Source: Mycobacterium sp. MBM (GTDB lineage: Bacteria; Actinomycetota; Actinomycetes; Mycobacteriales; Mycobacteriaceae). Taken from it: a stretch of DNA of 64,000 nt. Below, piece by piece: positions 18,551 through 28,368 of this stretch. The stretch is from contig JAKJHY010000005.1 of the NCBI GenBank assembly GCA_021648845.1, forward strand, positions 1 to 64,000, read 5' to 3'. The translations under genes and the position numbers were made by a program. Every line of letters begins with the position of its first letter. Positions within the stretch are counted from its first letter, which is position 1. Under the pieces are notes generated by a model. That model was not told the origin of the DNA. It made no database searches and saw nothing but the letters and a program-made list of their open reading frames with translations.

Positions 18551-19027
18551 TCAGCCCCGCAGCTTCTCGCGCAGCCGCACATTCACCGGTTCAGGCAACA
18601 GATCACCCACATCGCCGCCGAGTTGCGCGACCTCCTTGGCCAGCGAGGACGATACGAACGAGTACCGCGGGGTGGTGGCGACGAAGAACGTGTCGACGCC
18701 GGCAACATGCTTGTTCATCTGCGCCATCTGCAACTCGTACTCGAAATCGGTACCGGTGCGCAGCCCCTTCACGATGGCGGTCAGACCACGTTCCTTGACG
18801 AAATCGACCACCAGACCCGAACCGGACTCCACCCGCAGATTCGGCAGGTGCGTCGTCGACTCCCGGATCAGCTCGATGCGCTCTTCGGCGCTGAACATCC
18901 CCTTCTTGTTCGGGTTCACCAGCACGGCCACCACCACCTCGTCGAACTGGGCCGCCGCCCGCTCGAAGACGTCGAGATGACCGAGGGTGACGGGGTCGAA
19001 CGATCCGGGACATACAGCGCCACTCAT
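18551..19027 (-). CDS. coaD: Phosphopantetheine adenylyltransferase
   Basis: 158 residues, the standard size. The nucleotidyltransferase motif [12 protein letters not shown] is at 6-17, with substrate residues in NKKGMFS and [16 protein letters not shown]. It transfers AMP from ATP to 4'-phosphopantetheine in coenzyme A synthesis. It follows rsmD by 11 nt on the same strand, as in M. tuberculosis (Rv2965c-Rv2966c), and is last in the pyc-rsmD-coaD run. Confidence 0.97.
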   Translation of the reverse strand: MSGAVCPGSFDPVTLGHLDVFERAAAQFDEVVVAVLVNPNKKGMFSAEERIELIRESTTHLPNLRVESGSGLVVDFVKERGLTAIVKGLRTGTDFEYELQMAQMNKHVAGVDTFFVATTPRYSFVSSSLAKEVAQLGGDVGDLLPEPVNVRLREKLRG

Positions 19028-19038
19028 GGAACAAGACG

Positions 19039-19590
19039 CTACGCGATGGCGCCGAACTCCAATCGGGTGTCACCGTAACGGCGCTCATCCACGGCCACCC
19101 AGCCCTGCGGCCAGCCGATCGACGGTCCGCCCGCGCCCCGCTCGATCACCGCGAGCGAACCCGAGCGCACCCAGCCCTTGGCAACGAGTGCGGCCAACAC
19201 CCGCTCGACGGCATCGGCGCCCACCTCGTAGGGAGGGTCGGCGAACACCAGATCGACCGGCCGGCCCGCCGATTGGACGACCTTATCCACCGGCGCGCGC
19301 CGCACCACGGCCCCCCGGGCGCCCAATGCGGCGATATTGGACTCGATGACCGCAGCCGCCCGGCGGTCGGACTCCACCAGCAATGCCGACGAGGCACCGC
19401 GCGAGAGCGCTTCCAGACCCAGTGCACCGGAGCCGGCGTACAGATCGAGCACCGCGATCCCGTCGAGGTCCATCCGCGCCTGCAGCACATTGAACAACGA
19501 CTCCCGCACCCGATCGGTGGTCGGCCGAGTTCCGCTGGCGGGCACCGAAATTCGACGCCCCTTGAACTCACCGGCGACGATCCGGGTCAG
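19039..19590 (-). CDS. rsmD: 16S rRNA (guanine966-N2)-methyltransferase RsmD, probable CTG start
   Basis: About 183 residues. The SAM-binding motif [20 protein letters not shown] and the catalytic DPPY (in [10 protein letters not shown]) identify an RsmD-type methyltransferase of the small ribosomal subunit. The family N-terminus ([12 protein letters not shown]) is encoded in frame only if translation starts at CTG (19590-19588), whose last two bases overlap the pyc stop as CTGA. The first standard in-frame start, GTG at 19545, would remove this conserved motif. M. tuberculosis has GTG at the aligned position. The function is clear; the start is the uncertain part. Confidence 0.85.
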   Translation of the reverse strand: MTRIVAGEFKGRRISVPASGTRPTTDRVRESLFNVLQARMDLDGIAVLDLYAGSGALGLEALSRGASSALLVESDRRAAAVIESNIAALGARGAVVRRAPVDKVVQSAGRPVDLVFADPPYEVGADAVERVLAALVAKGWVRSGSLAVIERGAGGPSIGWPQGWVAVDERRYGDTRLEFGAIA

Positions 19591-22500
19591 GCTGACACCA
19601 CCACCAGCAGGTCGCCGCCCTCGACCTGGGCGGTGCCGGTGACGGCGATGCGTTCGATGGTGCCTGCCTTGGGTGCGGTGATGGCGGCCTCCATCTTCAT
19701 CGCCTCGATGGTGGCGATCGTCTGGCCGGCCTCGACGGTGTCCCCGGCGCCCACTCCCATGGTGACCACCCCGGCAAACGGCGCGGCGACGTGATCGGGA
19801 TTGGTCTTGTCGGCCTTCTCGGCGGCGGCGACATCGCTGGCGATGGAGCGATCACGCACCAGGACCGGGCGCAGCTGGCCGTTGATGATGCACAGCACGG
19901 TCCGCATACCGCGCTCGTCGGCATCCGAAATCGCTTCCAGGCCGATCAGCAACTCGACCCCGCGCTCCAGGAAGACGCGGTGCTCCTCGCCCTGGCGCAG
20001 TCCGTAGAAGAACTGATTGGCGCTCAACCGAGAGGTGTCCCCGTACTGGTCGCGGTGGGACTCGAACTCCTTGGTCGGCCCGGGGAACAGCAACCGGTTG
20101 AGCACCGCCTGGCGTTTGGTACCCGGCTGAGCGAGCACCGTCTCGTCCTCGGCGGACAGCGTCTGCTCGGGTTTGGCCGGCGCCCGACCGGCCAGCGCCT
20201 TGGTACGCAACGGTTCTGGCCACCCCCCGGCCGGATCGCCGAGTTCACCGCGCAGGAAACCGATCACGCTGTCGGGGATGTCGTAGCGGTCCGGGTCGGC
20301 GGCGAACTCATCGGCGTCGGCACCGGCACCGACCAGCGCCAGCGCCAGGTCGCCGACCACCTTGGAGGACGGGGTGACCTTGATCAGCCGGCCCAGCACC
20401 CGATCGGCGCCGGCGTAGGCGTTCTCCACATCCTCGAAACGGTCCCCCAACCCCAAAGCGACAGCCTGGGTGCGCAGGTTGGACAGCTGCCCGCCCGGGA
20501 TCTCGTGGGTGTACACCCGCCCGGTGGGAGTGGAGGCACCCGCCACCGCTACATCGAATGGGGCGTAGACCTTGCGCAGCGCCTCCCAGTACGGCTCCAG
20601 ATCGCATACCGCGGCCAGGTCCAGGCCGGTGTCGAACTCGGTGTGCGCGGTCGCGGCCACGATCGCCGAGAGCGCGGGCTGACTCGTGGTGCCCGCCAAC
20701 GGGGACGACGCCCCATCCACCGCGGACGCCCCGGCGGTCCAGGCCGCCAAGTAGGTGGCCAACTGCCCGCCCGGGGTGTCATGGGTGTGCACGTGGATCG
20801 GCAGATCGAACCGTTCGGTCAGCGCGGTCACCAGTTTCGTGGCGGCCTGCGGACGCAGCAGCCCGGCCATGTCCTTGATGGCCAGCACATGCGCCCCGGC
20901 ATCGACGATCTGATCGGCCAACCGCAGGTAATAGTCCAACGTGTAGAGATCCTCGGCCGGATTGCTCAGATCCCCGGTGTAGGACATCGCGACTTCGGCG
21001 ACGGCGGTACCGGTCTCGCGTACCGCGTCGATGGCCGGGCGCATGGAACCCACATTGTTCAGCGCGTCGAAGATCCGGAAGATGTCGATCCCGGTCGCGG
21101 TCGCCTCGTCCACGAACGCCTTGGTGACCAACTCCGGGTACGGGGTGTAACCCACGGTGTTGCGCCCGCGCAGCAGCATCTGCAGACAGATGTTGGGCAT
21201 CGCCTCCCGCAGCGCGGCCAGGCGCTCCCACGGGTCTTCCTTCAGAAAGCGCAGCGCCACGTCATAAGTCGCGCCACCCCAGCACTCCACCGACAACAAC
21301 TGCGGCGTCATCCGCGCAATGTAGGGGGCCACCAGCAGCAGGCCGTTGGTACGCACCCGGGTGGCCAACAGCGACTGATGCGCATCCCGGAAGGTGGTGT
21401 CGGTGACGCCCAACGCGGGCGAATCGCGAAGCCAGGCAGCAAAACCGGTCGGCCCGAGCTCCTCGAGGCGTTGCTTGGAGCCGGACGGCGGTGGCGCGGA
21501 CACATCCAGATCGGGCAGCTTGTCGTGCGGATAGACCGTCGAAGGCCTGTTCCCGTGCGGCTTGTTCACCGTGACATCGGCCAGATAGTTCAAGATCTTG
21601 GTGCCGCGGTCGGCCGGGGTGTGCGCGGTCAGCAGCGCCGGGCGCTCATCGATGAAGGAGGTCGTCACCCGGCCGGCGCGGAAGTCCGGATCATCGATCA
21701 CCGCGAGCAGAAACGGGATGTTGGTGCTCACACCGCGCACCCGGAACTCGGCCAGCGCGCGCCGCGCCCGGGCCGCGGCCATCGCGAAATCCCGGCCACG
21801 ACAGGTCAATTTGACCAGCATCGAATCGAAGTGGGCGCTGATCTCCGCGCCGGTGTGGGTACCACCGTCCAGCCGGATACCCGCACCGCCCGGAGACCGG
21901 TAGGCGGTGATCCGACCGGTGTCGGGGCGGAAGCCATTGGCGGGATCCTCGGTGGTGATCCGGCACTGCATCGCCGCGCCACGAATCTGAATCGACTCCT
22001 GGCTCAGGCCCAGATCGGTCAGGGTCTCACCCGCGGCGATCCGCAACTGCGAGGACACCAGATCCACATCGGTGATCTCCTCGGTGACCGTGTGCTCCAC
22101 CTGAATCCGTGGATTGCACTCGATGAAGACATGGTGGCCCCGTTCGTCGAGCAGAAACTCGATGGTGCCCGCGCAGAAATATTCGATATGACGCGCCAGC
22201 GCGACCGCGTCCGCGCAGATCTTCTCCCGCACCGCCGGATCCAGATTCGGCGCCGGTGCCAACTCGATGACCTTCTGGTGGCGGCGCTGCAAACTGCAAT
22301 CACGCTCGAACAAGTGGATGACATTGCCGGCACCGTCGGCCAGGATCTGCACCTCGATATGACGCGGGTTGATCACCGCCTGCTCGAGGTAGACCCGTCC
22401 GTCACCGAATGCCGACTCCGCCTCGCGACTGGCCGCCTCGATCGCCTCGGCCAACCCCGACGCCTCGGCCACCCGGCGCATCCCCCGGCCACCGCCCCCC

Positions 22501-22982
22501 GAGACCGCCTTGACGAACAGCGGGAAGGACATGCCATCCGCAGCTTCCAAGAGCTCGTCCACCGAGTCCGAGGGCTCCGAGGACGCCAGCACCGGCAACC
22601 CGGCCTCTTTCGCGGCCGCGATCGCACGCGCCTTGTTACCGGTCAGCTCCAACACATCCGATGACGGGCCCACAAACGTGATGCCCTCCGCCGCGCACGC
22701 CGAGGCCAACTCCGGGTTCTCCGACAAGAACCCGTACCCGGGATACACCGCGTCCGCGCCCGCATGCTTGGCGACCCGGATGATCTCCTCCACCGACAGA
22801 TACGCCCGCACCGGATGGCCCTCGTCGCCGATCTGATACGACTCATCGGCTTTGAGCCGATGCAACGAATTGCGATCCTCGAACGGGTACACCGCCACCG
22901 TCGAGATATTCATCTCGGTCGCCGCACGGAAGGCACGGATGGCGATCTCGCCGCGGTTGGCTACCAGTAGTTTGGAAATCAC
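19587..22982 (-). CDS. pyc: Pyruvate carboxylase
   Basis: 1131 residues in one chain: biotin carboxylase (1-450, with [12 protein letters not shown] and [14 protein letters not shown]), carboxyltransferase (about 530-1000, with [15 protein letters not shown] and the metal-binding [10 protein letters not shown]) and biotin carrier (1060-1131, EAMKM with biotinyl Lys1096). It makes oxaloacetate from pyruvate, bicarbonate and ATP. The last codons overlap rsmD. It matches Rv2967c. The gap to VKOR is 58 bp, so it may have its own promoter. Confidence 0.98.
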   Translation of the reverse strand: MISKLLVANRGEIAIRAFRAATEMNISTVAVYPFEDRNSLHRLKADESYQIGDEGHPVRAYLSVEEIIRVAKHAGADAVYPGYGFLSENPELASACAAEGITFVGPSSDVLELTGNKARAIAAAKEAGLPVLASSEPSDSVDELLEAADGMSFPLFVKAVSGGGGRGMRRVAEASGLAEAIEAASREAESAFGDGRVYLEQAVINPRHIEVQILADGAGNVIHLFERDCSLQRRHQKVIELAPAPNLDPAVREKICADAVALARHIEYFCAGTIEFLLDERGHHVFIECNPRIQVEHTVTEEITDVDLVSSQLRIAAGETLTDLGLSQESIQIRGAAMQCRITTEDPANGFRPDTGRITAYRSPGGAGIRLDGGTHTGAEISAHFDSMLVKLTCRGRDFAMAAARARRALAEFRVRGVSTNIPFLLAVIDDPDFRAGRVTTSFIDERPALLTAHTPADRGTKILNYLADVTVNKPHGNRPSTVYPHDKLPDLDVSAPPPSGSKQRLEELGPTGFAAWLRDSPALGVTDTTFRDAHQSLLATRVRTNGLLLVAPYIARMTPQLLSVECWGGATYDVALRFLKEDPWERLAALREAMPNICLQMLLRGRNTVGYTPYPELVTKAFVDEATATGIDIFRIFDALNNVGSMRPAIDAVRETGTAVAEVAMSYTGDLSNPAEDLYTLDYYLRLADQIVDAGAHVLAIKDMAGLLRPQAATKLVTALTERFDLPIHVHTHDTPGGQLATYLAAWTAGASAVDGASSPLAGTTSQPALSAIVAATAHTEFDTGLDLAAVCDLEPYWEALRKVYAPFDVAVAGASTPTGRVYTHEIPGGQLSNLRTQAVALGLGDRFEDVENAYAGADRVLGRLIKVTPSSKVVGDLALALVGAGADADEFAADPDRYDIPDSVIGFLRGELGDPAGGWPEPLRTKALAGRAPAKPEQTLSAEDETVLAQPGTKRQAVLNRLLFPGPTKEFESHRDQYGDTSRLSANQFFYGLRQGEEHRVFLERGVELLIGLEAISDADERGMRTVLCIINGQLRPVLVRDRSIASDVAAAEKADKTNPDHVAAPFAGVVTMGVGAGDTVEAGQTIATIEAMKMEAAITAPKAGTIERIAVTGTAQVEGGDLLVVVSA

Positions 22983-23040
22983 GGCGCTACCCTAACTTCG
23001 CTGTTGTTACTTCGATGTAACACCGGCGTCGCCGCCAGGG

Positions 23041-23658
23041 CTACACCAAAGTCGACCAGTAATTCCAGAACCGAACCAGGATCATCAGCAGCACCGCGGT
23101 GAACCACAGGGCCACCAGGGACCAACGCCACTGGTAGAGCACCCCGGCCAACCCGGTACCGGTATCGGCACGCAGCGCAATCGACGCGGTGATCACCAGC
23201 AGCGGGATGGTCACCGCCCAGACCACCATGCAGTACGGGCAGAGCGCCCCGATGCGATAGAGGCTCTGGAAGATCAGCCAGTGCACGAACACCGTGCCCA
23301 AGGCGGTACCCACGGCCAGACCCGCCCAGTACCAGCGCGGCAGGTTCACCCGCGCGACGGCCAACACGCCGGTGACCAGCACGACCGTGAAGGCGATGAT
23401 GCCGAGCAGGGAATTGGGGAAGCCGAAGACCGAGGCCTGCGGCGTGATCATGACCGACCCGCAGGACAACACCGGGTTCAGGCTGCACGACGGGACGTAG
23501 CTCGGGTCGATCAGGATCTCGATCTTCTCGACCGTCAGCGCCGCCGCCGCGGCCAGCCCCAGCACACCGGCGACGAGGACGCCGATCGCACTGGACCGAC
23601 GCACCCCGCTCGGCTCGGCCGGAACCTCCGCCGATGCGAGATCAGGGGCAACGGTCAC
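23041..23658 (-). CDS. Vitamin K epoxide reductase homologue (VKOR)
   Basis: 205 residues with about five membrane helices. The loop cysteines in PSCSLNPVLSCGS (about 50-59) and the active-site CPYC in GALCPYCMVVWA are those of bacterial VKOR, which reoxidises DsbA-type proteins and passes electrons to menaquinone. GTG at 23658 overlaps the TGA of the upstream dsbA-like gene (GTGA); longer starts lie inside that gene. The pairing fits one disulfide-forming pathway, as in Rv2968c-Rv2969c. Confidence 0.93.
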   Translation of the reverse strand: MTVAPDLASAEVPAEPSGVRRSSAIGVLVAGVLGLAAAAALTVEKIEILIDPSYVPSCSLNPVLSCGSVMITPQASVFGFPNSLLGIIAFTVVLVTGVLAVARVNLPRWYWAGLAVGTALGTVFVHWLIFQSLYRIGALCPYCMVVWAVTIPLLVITASIALRADTGTGLAGVLYQWRWSLVALWFTAVLLMILVRFWNYWSTLV

Positions 23659-24386
23659 GGCATCCCCGGTACGTCGCCGACGATCTCCTTGACCTTGGCG
23701 ACCAGGGCCTCGGGGGTGCTGTACTGGTAGTCCTCGCCGTTGATGCGCACCGTCGGGGTGGCATTGATGTCGGTCGCGGCGGCCATACCGGACGCCATCT
23801 CGACATAGCGGCCCTTGTCGATGCACTCGGGTACCTTGCCCGCGGCGCCGGCCTGGCGGGCGGTCTCGATCAGCTGCGCATTGGTCGGGTAGGCGCCACC
23901 GGTCTCGCTGGGCTGCTGGGCGTACAGCGCGCCGTGGAATCGGCGGAACGCTTCGGTCGACTCGTCGGCGACGCAGTAGGCCGCACCGCTGGCCCGCGAC
24001 GAGTAATTCTGGTTGCCGGCACTGTCGAGGATGCCGACCATGTAGTAGTCGACGGCGATCGCGCCGCCGTCGATGAGCTGGTTGATGGTGGGCCCGAAGG
24101 CCTTCTCGAATGCGCCGCAGTGCGGGCAGAGCGGATCTTCGTAAACCGACAGCACGAACTTGGGCTCGATACCGTCGTCCTTCTTGACCACATTGCTGGA
24201 CTCGACGCGAACCGACCGGGCCTCGCCGGCCTCGGGTTTGGTCTCACCCGAGAGCACGATGTAGAGCACCAGCGCCACCGCGAACAGGACCACAATCGAG
24301 GTGAGCCCGATCTGTACGAGAAGGTTGCGCTTGCGGTCGGCGGCCTTCAAGTCGTAGCTGGCCTGCTTCTTCGGTTTGTTCGCCAC
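23655..24386 (-). CDS. Membrane-anchored DsbA-like thioredoxin-fold oxidoreductase
   Basis: 243 residues. A short basic N-terminus precedes one membrane helix (about 24-46) and an exported thioredoxin/DsbA domain with active site CPHC (C87, C90) and a cis-Pro region at INATPTVRING. It introduces disulfides into exported proteins and is coupled to VKOR by a 4-nt overlap. It matches Rv2969c, the essential mycobacterial DsbA. ATG at 24386 is well placed, 9 bp after the end of lipN. Confidence 0.93.
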   Translation of the reverse strand: MANKPKKQASYDLKAADRKRNLLVQIGLTSIVVLFAVALVLYIVLSGETKPEAGEARSVRVESSNVVKKDDGIEPKFVLSVYEDPLCPHCGAFEKAFGPTINQLIDGGAIAVDYYMVGILDSAGNQNYSSRASGAAYCVADESTEAFRRFHGALYAQQPSETGGAYPTNAQLIETARQAGAAGKVPECIDKGRYVEMASGMAAATDINATPTVRINGEDYQYSTPEALVAKVKEIVGDVPGMP

Positions 24387-24395
24387 GGGTGCAGC

Positions 24396-25478
24396 CTACC
24401 GGCTCAGGTGCGCCCGCAGCGCCGAGGTCAGGTCGGTCAGCGCCACTTCGCTGCCGCCTCCGAGCGGGAAGAAGTTGGCGAAGCCGTGCGTCAGGGAGCC
24501 GTACTCCCGCAGGTCCACCGGAACCCCGGCGGCCGCCAGGGCCGCGCCATAGGCCGCGCCCTCGTCGCGCAGCGGATCAAAACCCGCAGTCAGCACCAAC
24601 GCCGGCGACAGCCCTGACAGGTCGGTGGCCCGCAGGGGCGCGACCCTGATATCGGTGGGGGCGATATCGGTGCCCCCGATGTAGTGCGTGTTGAACCAGT
24701 CGATATCGGCCTTGGTGAGGAAATAGCCGTCGGCGAACAGGGTGCGCGAGACGGTCTCGCCCTGCGGGTCGACCATCGGGTAGATCAGCAGCTGCAGCAC
24801 CGGAAGCGCCAGGCCGGTGTCGCGCGCCGCTTGGGCCACCACCGCGGCGAGGTTCCCGCCGGCGCTGTCGCCACCGACGGCCACCCGACGCGGGTCGGCG
24901 CCGAGTTCACCGGCGTGCTCGACCGCCCAGCGGTAGGCGGCCAGACAGTCCTCGCCGGCGGCGGGTGCTTTGTGCTCTGGGGCCAGCCGGTAGTCGACCG
25001 ACAGGACGTGCACGCCGGCGTCGTGGCAGATGCGCCGACACAACCCGTCGTGGGTGCCGAGGCTGCCGACGACAAATCCGCCGCCGTGAAAGAACACCAG
25101 CAGCGGCGCCGCGGGCTCGGCGGCGTAATGCCGAACGATGAGCTCCCCGGCCGGCCCCTCGATGGTGAAATCACGCACCGGGACGACGACCGGCGTGCTC
25201 AAGGCCGAGGCGACGCTGTCGAGTTGACGCCTGGCGACCTCGACGTCATCGCTGGCGACAAGACCGTCGACACCCGTGGTTCGTTGTGCGGTGAGCATGA
25301 GCTGCAGCGTGGTGTCCAGGGTGTTGCCCTCGATGGTGATCGACCGCCGGCCCAGCATCAGCCGTTTGACGGCGTCCGGGATCCGCGCCAGCACGGGCAG
25401 CGACAGCCGGCTGGCGGCGGCGGCGGACTTCAGCCGGAAGGGGCTCGGACTCTGCCGCACTGGCAGACTTTGCGTCAT
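24396..25478 (-). CDS. lipN: Alpha/beta-hydrolase esterase LipN-like
   Basis: 360 residues of the hormone-sensitive-lipase family. The oxyanion-hole HGGGF is at about 153, the nucleophile GDSAGGN at about 229, and the catalytic Asp and His lie in FDPLRDE and SLTHGF. It hydrolyses short acyl esters. ATG at 25478 (reading MTQSLP) is supported by GAGAGG 6 nt upstream and by the M. tuberculosis LipN start; those bases lie inside the divergent aldo-keto reductase gene. The two ATG codons overlap by two bases. Confidence 0.9.
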   Translation of the reverse strand: MTQSLPVRQSPSPFRLKSAAAASRLSLPVLARIPDAVKRLMLGRRSITIEGNTLDTTLQLMLTAQRTTGVDGLVASDDVEVARRQLDSVASALSTPVVVPVRDFTIEGPAGELIVRHYAAEPAAPLLVFFHGGGFVVGSLGTHDGLCRRICHDAGVHVLSVDYRLAPEHKAPAAGEDCLAAYRWAVEHAGELGADPRRVAVGGDSAGGNLAAVVAQAARDTGLALPVLQLLIYPMVDPQGETVSRTLFADGYFLTKADIDWFNTHYIGGTDIAPTDIRVAPLRATDLSGLSPALVLTAGFDPLRDEGAAYGAALAAAGVPVDLREYGSLTHGFANFFPLGGGSEVALTDLTSALRAHLSR

Positions 25479-26325
25479 GACTGACCTCTCGCATCCCACG
25501 GTATTGCTGAACGACGGTAATTCGATCCCTTCGGTCGGGTTGGGAGTTTGGCAGACCCCGGCCGAGCAGACCCGCCGGGCGGTCGAAGCGGCGCTGTCGA
25601 CGGGCTACCGGCATATCGACACCGCCGCGGCGTACCAGAACGAGACCCAGGTCGGCGAGGCACTCAAGGCCGCCGCCGAGCAGGGTGTGAGCCGCGAAGA
25701 TGTGTTTCTCGTCACCAAGTTGTGGAACTCCGAGCACGGATATGACAAGGCGCTCAGGGCGTTCGACGCCAGCGCGCGGCGCCTCGACGTCGACTATGTC
25801 GATCTGTATCTGATCCACTGGCCGATGCCCGAGGTCAACCAGTTCGTCGACACGTTCAAGGCGCTGGCCGCACTGCGCGACGAAGGCCGGGTGCGCTCGA
25901 TCGGCGTCAGTAATTTCGCCCCAGAGCACCTGCGAGCGCTGGTGGAGGGCACCGGCATCGTGCCCGCGGTCAACCAGATCGAACTGCACCCGCGCCTGCC
26001 CCAGCACGAGTTGCGGGCGGTGCACGCCGAGCTCGGTATCGCCACCGAGGCGTGGAGCCCGCTGGGGCAAGGCGCCTTGCTGAGCGATCCCGCCGTCGTC
26101 GCGCTGGCCGAGGGACACGGTAAAACCCCAGCCCAGGTCTTGATCAGATGGCATCTGCAGCTGGGTAATATCGTCATCCCGAAGTCGGTGAACCCCGACC
26201 GGATTGCGAGTAACTTCGACGTGTTCGATTTCGAGCTGGCCGCGCAGGACATCGAGTCCATCGCGACACTCGACGACGGCACCCGAATGGGCCCCGATCC
26301 GCGGACCTTCAACTGGACAGGCTAG
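25477..26325 (+). CDS. Aldo-keto reductase (first of tandem pair)
   Basis: 282 residues of the AKR5-like family. The catalytic tetrad is visible: D and Y in DTAAAYQNE, K in LVTKLWN, H in LIHWPMPE. The NADPH-binding end reads [21 protein letters not shown]. It reduces carbonyls such as methylglyoxal or keto-esters with NADPH. ATG at 25477 lies within the CATG that also starts lipN. No good ribosome-binding site is seen, so it may be weakly expressed or leaderless. It is followed 6 bp later by a second AKR gene. Confidence 0.9.
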   Translation: MTDLSHPTVLLNDGNSIPSVGLGVWQTPAEQTRRAVEAALSTGYRHIDTAAAYQNETQVGEALKAAAEQGVSREDVFLVTKLWNSEHGYDKALRAFDASARRLDVDYVDLYLIHWPMPEVNQFVDTFKALAALRDEGRVRSIGVSNFAPEHLRALVEGTGIVPAVNQIELHPRLPQHELRAVHAELGIATEAWSPLGQGALLSDPAVVALAEGHGKTPAQVLIRWHLQLGNIVIPKSVNPDRIASNFDVFDFELAAQDIESIATLDDGTRMGPDPRTFNWTG

Positions 26326-26331
26326 GTGGAC

Positions 26332-27171
26332 ATGACATCGGCAGCTGCGGCGCCAAACATCGGTTTGAGCGACGAGAACACCATCCCGGCTCTCGGCATC
26401 GGAGTGGGCGAGCTATCCGACACCGAGGCCGAGCACGCGGTCGCGGCCGCGCTGAAAATCGGTGTCCGCCTTATCGATACCGCTGCGGCGTACGGCAACG
26501 AGGCCGGCGTCGGCCGGGCCATCGCGGCCTCGGGCATTCCGCGCGCCGAGATCTTCCTCACCACCAAACTGGCCACCGGCGACCAGGGTTTCCAGGCGTC
26601 CCAGGATGCTGCGCGGGCCAGCCTGCAGCGGCTCGGCCAGGACTACGTCGACCTGTATCTGATCCATTGGCCCGGCGGTGACAGCAGCAAGTACGTGGAC
26701 AGCTGGGGTGGCCTGTTGAAGGTCCAAGGCGACGGTCTGGCCAAGTCCATCGGTGTCGCCAACTTCACATCCGAGGATCTGTCCACCATCGTCGACCTCA
26801 CCTATGTGGTGCCGACGGTCAACCAGATCGAGCTGCACCCGCAGCTGGTGCAGACCGAGCTGCGCGCCGATCATGCCGAACGCGGCATCGTCACCGAGGC
26901 CTACAGCCCGCTGGGCGTCGGCAAGCTGCTCGAGCACCCCACCGTCACCTCGATCGCCGGTGAGTACGGCAGAACCCCGGCCCAGGTGCTGATCCGCTGG
27001 AACCTGCAGCAGGGCAATGTCGTGATCCCCCGCTCCAAGTCACCCGAGCGAATCGCCGAGAACTTCGACGTCTTCGATTTCGAGCTGGCAGCCGAGCATC
27101 TGGCGGCACTGACCGCCCTCGACGACGGCACCCGCTACCGCCCGGATCCGACCACCTACACCGGCACGTAG
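26332..27171 (+). CDS. Aldo-keto reductase, Rv2971-like (second of tandem pair)
   Basis: 279 residues. It shares the AKR tetrad ([24 protein letters not shown]) and the cofactor end [21 protein letters not shown] with the preceding gene, but differs in the central loops. The N-terminus ([19 protein letters not shown]) and order after lipN match M. tuberculosis Rv2971, an essential AKR, so this is likely the ancestral copy. ATG at 26332 is preferred; GTG at 26326 is also possible, adding two residues. Confidence 0.9.
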   Translation: MTSAAAAPNIGLSDENTIPALGIGVGELSDTEAEHAVAAALKIGVRLIDTAAAYGNEAGVGRAIAASGIPRAEIFLTTKLATGDQGFQASQDAARASLQRLGQDYVDLYLIHWPGGDSSKYVDSWGGLLKVQGDGLAKSIGVANFTSEDLSTIVDLTYVVPTVNQIELHPQLVQTELRADHAERGIVTEAYSPLGVGKLLEHPTVTSIAGEYGRTPAQVLIRWNLQQGNVVIPRSKSPERIAENFDVFDFELAAEHLAALTALDDGTRYRPDPTTYTGT

Positions 27172-27225
27172 CGAATTCGGGCGCCCACGCTCGCCGACCG
27201 AGCGTGGGCGCCGAAATCGCGCACG

Positions 27226-28368
27226 TCACGCCAGCTCTGCGGGCACCTTCTGAGTCCGCGACGCCGAGACCGACAGCGCGGCAAAGGCGCTCAGGCCGGC
27301 GATGGCGAAACACAGCACGGTGTACCAGAGGCTGCCGATCGGATCGCCGTTGTCGGTGACACCGCCGACCGCACCGAAGTACGCGGGCAGGGCCGTCACC
27401 CACAGCAGCGCCATCACCACCAGATACCCGACGGCGAAACGCACCATCAACGGATTGGTGTAGCGCGACTCGGTAGCCCCGGCCGGCGTATTGCGCAGCC
27501 GTTGCCATTGTTTGACCAGCACCGGTGCGGCCACAGCGGTGAGCACCACGAGTTCGGCGGCGTACACCAGGCCCATCACGGTGACGTTGGTGAACGAGCC
27601 GATGATCGTCGCGGGCGCGGGCAGCAGTACCGTGCCGACCGAGGCCGCCAACCCGATCACCACGGTGCGCCACACGATCTCCCACCCGGTGAAGCGACGA
27701 CCCCGGTCGGCATGGCGGCCGATGAAGAACTGCACACAGAACGCCAGCGACATGGGCCACAGCGCGGCGAACACCACGACGCTGGGTAGCGGTACCGCGT
27801 CGAAGAACGGCTGGTTCATCGGGTGCTCCAGCGTCCACTCCCACCAACGCAATTGCGGGCCCAGATGATCGAAGATCTCGTAGAAGGCGTGGTGCACGAA
27901 GCCGACACATACCGCGCCGATCAGGGTTCCGTAACGACGGAACACACCGAGGGTTCGCACGATCTCGAAGGCGATCGTGGCCATCATGGGGTAGATCGCC
28001 ACGATGTAGAGCGGGAGGCGCCCCCACAGGAAGTCAACGGTGAAAACGTTGTGCGCGAACATGGTGTCGACGTGCTCGGCGATGCCGAACTGTGCCGGGA
28101 AGTACAGCGGCGGTTCGATGATCAACAGGTAGGCGATGGCACCGAACCACAGCGCGATATTCGTCGCATCACCGTGTCGACGGAGCCGCATCACTGCGTA
28201 GACCAGCGCCAGGATGGCGCCCAGGACAACCGTGAGCTCGAGCACCGGAAGTGTCCAGTTCTCCAGGCCGAACGGGCTGCGCAGCTCGACCAGTCCGCCG
28301 GCCTCCGCGCAGGAGAGGCCCAGCCGCTCGGCGAGTTGCTCGAATGTGGGTGCGCACAGATCAGACAT
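27226..28368 (-). CDS. Polytopic membrane protein coupled to metal-dependent hydrolase
   Basis: 380 residues with about eight hydrophobic helices and histidines in HHAFYEIFDHLG and TMFAHN. No family is recognised with confidence. ATG at 28368 overlaps the preceding gene by 8 nt, so the two are translationally coupled and transcribed from the divergent TetR region at 29.3 kb. It may be a membrane partner or transporter for the substrate of the hydrolase-like protein. It belongs to an accessory segment between the AKR and HNH backbone genes. Confidence 0.75.
   Translation of the reverse strand: MSDLCAPTFEQLAERLGLSCAEAGGLVELRSPFGLENWTLPVLELTVVLGAILALVYAVMRLRRHGDATNIALWFGAIAYLLIIEPPLYFPAQFGIAEHVDTMFAHNVFTVDFLWGRLPLYIVAIYPMMATIAFEIVRTLGVFRRYGTLIGAVCVGFVHHAFYEIFDHLGPQLRWWEWTLEHPMNQPFFDAVPLPSVVVFAALWPMSLAFCVQFFIGRHADRGRRFTGWEIVWRTVVIGLAASVGTVLLPAPATIIGSFTNVTVMGLVYAAELVVLTAVAAPVLVKQWQRLRNTPAGATESRYTNPLMVRFAVGYLVVMALLWVTALPAYFGAVGGVTDNGDPIGSLWYTVLCFAIAGLSAFAALSVSASRTQKVPAELA

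Noticed and set aside
19791..22664. 957-codon open frame opposite pyc
   Set aside because: The opposite strand encodes full-length pyruvate carboxylase with all motifs; the antisense product is compositionally odd and matches nothing known to me.
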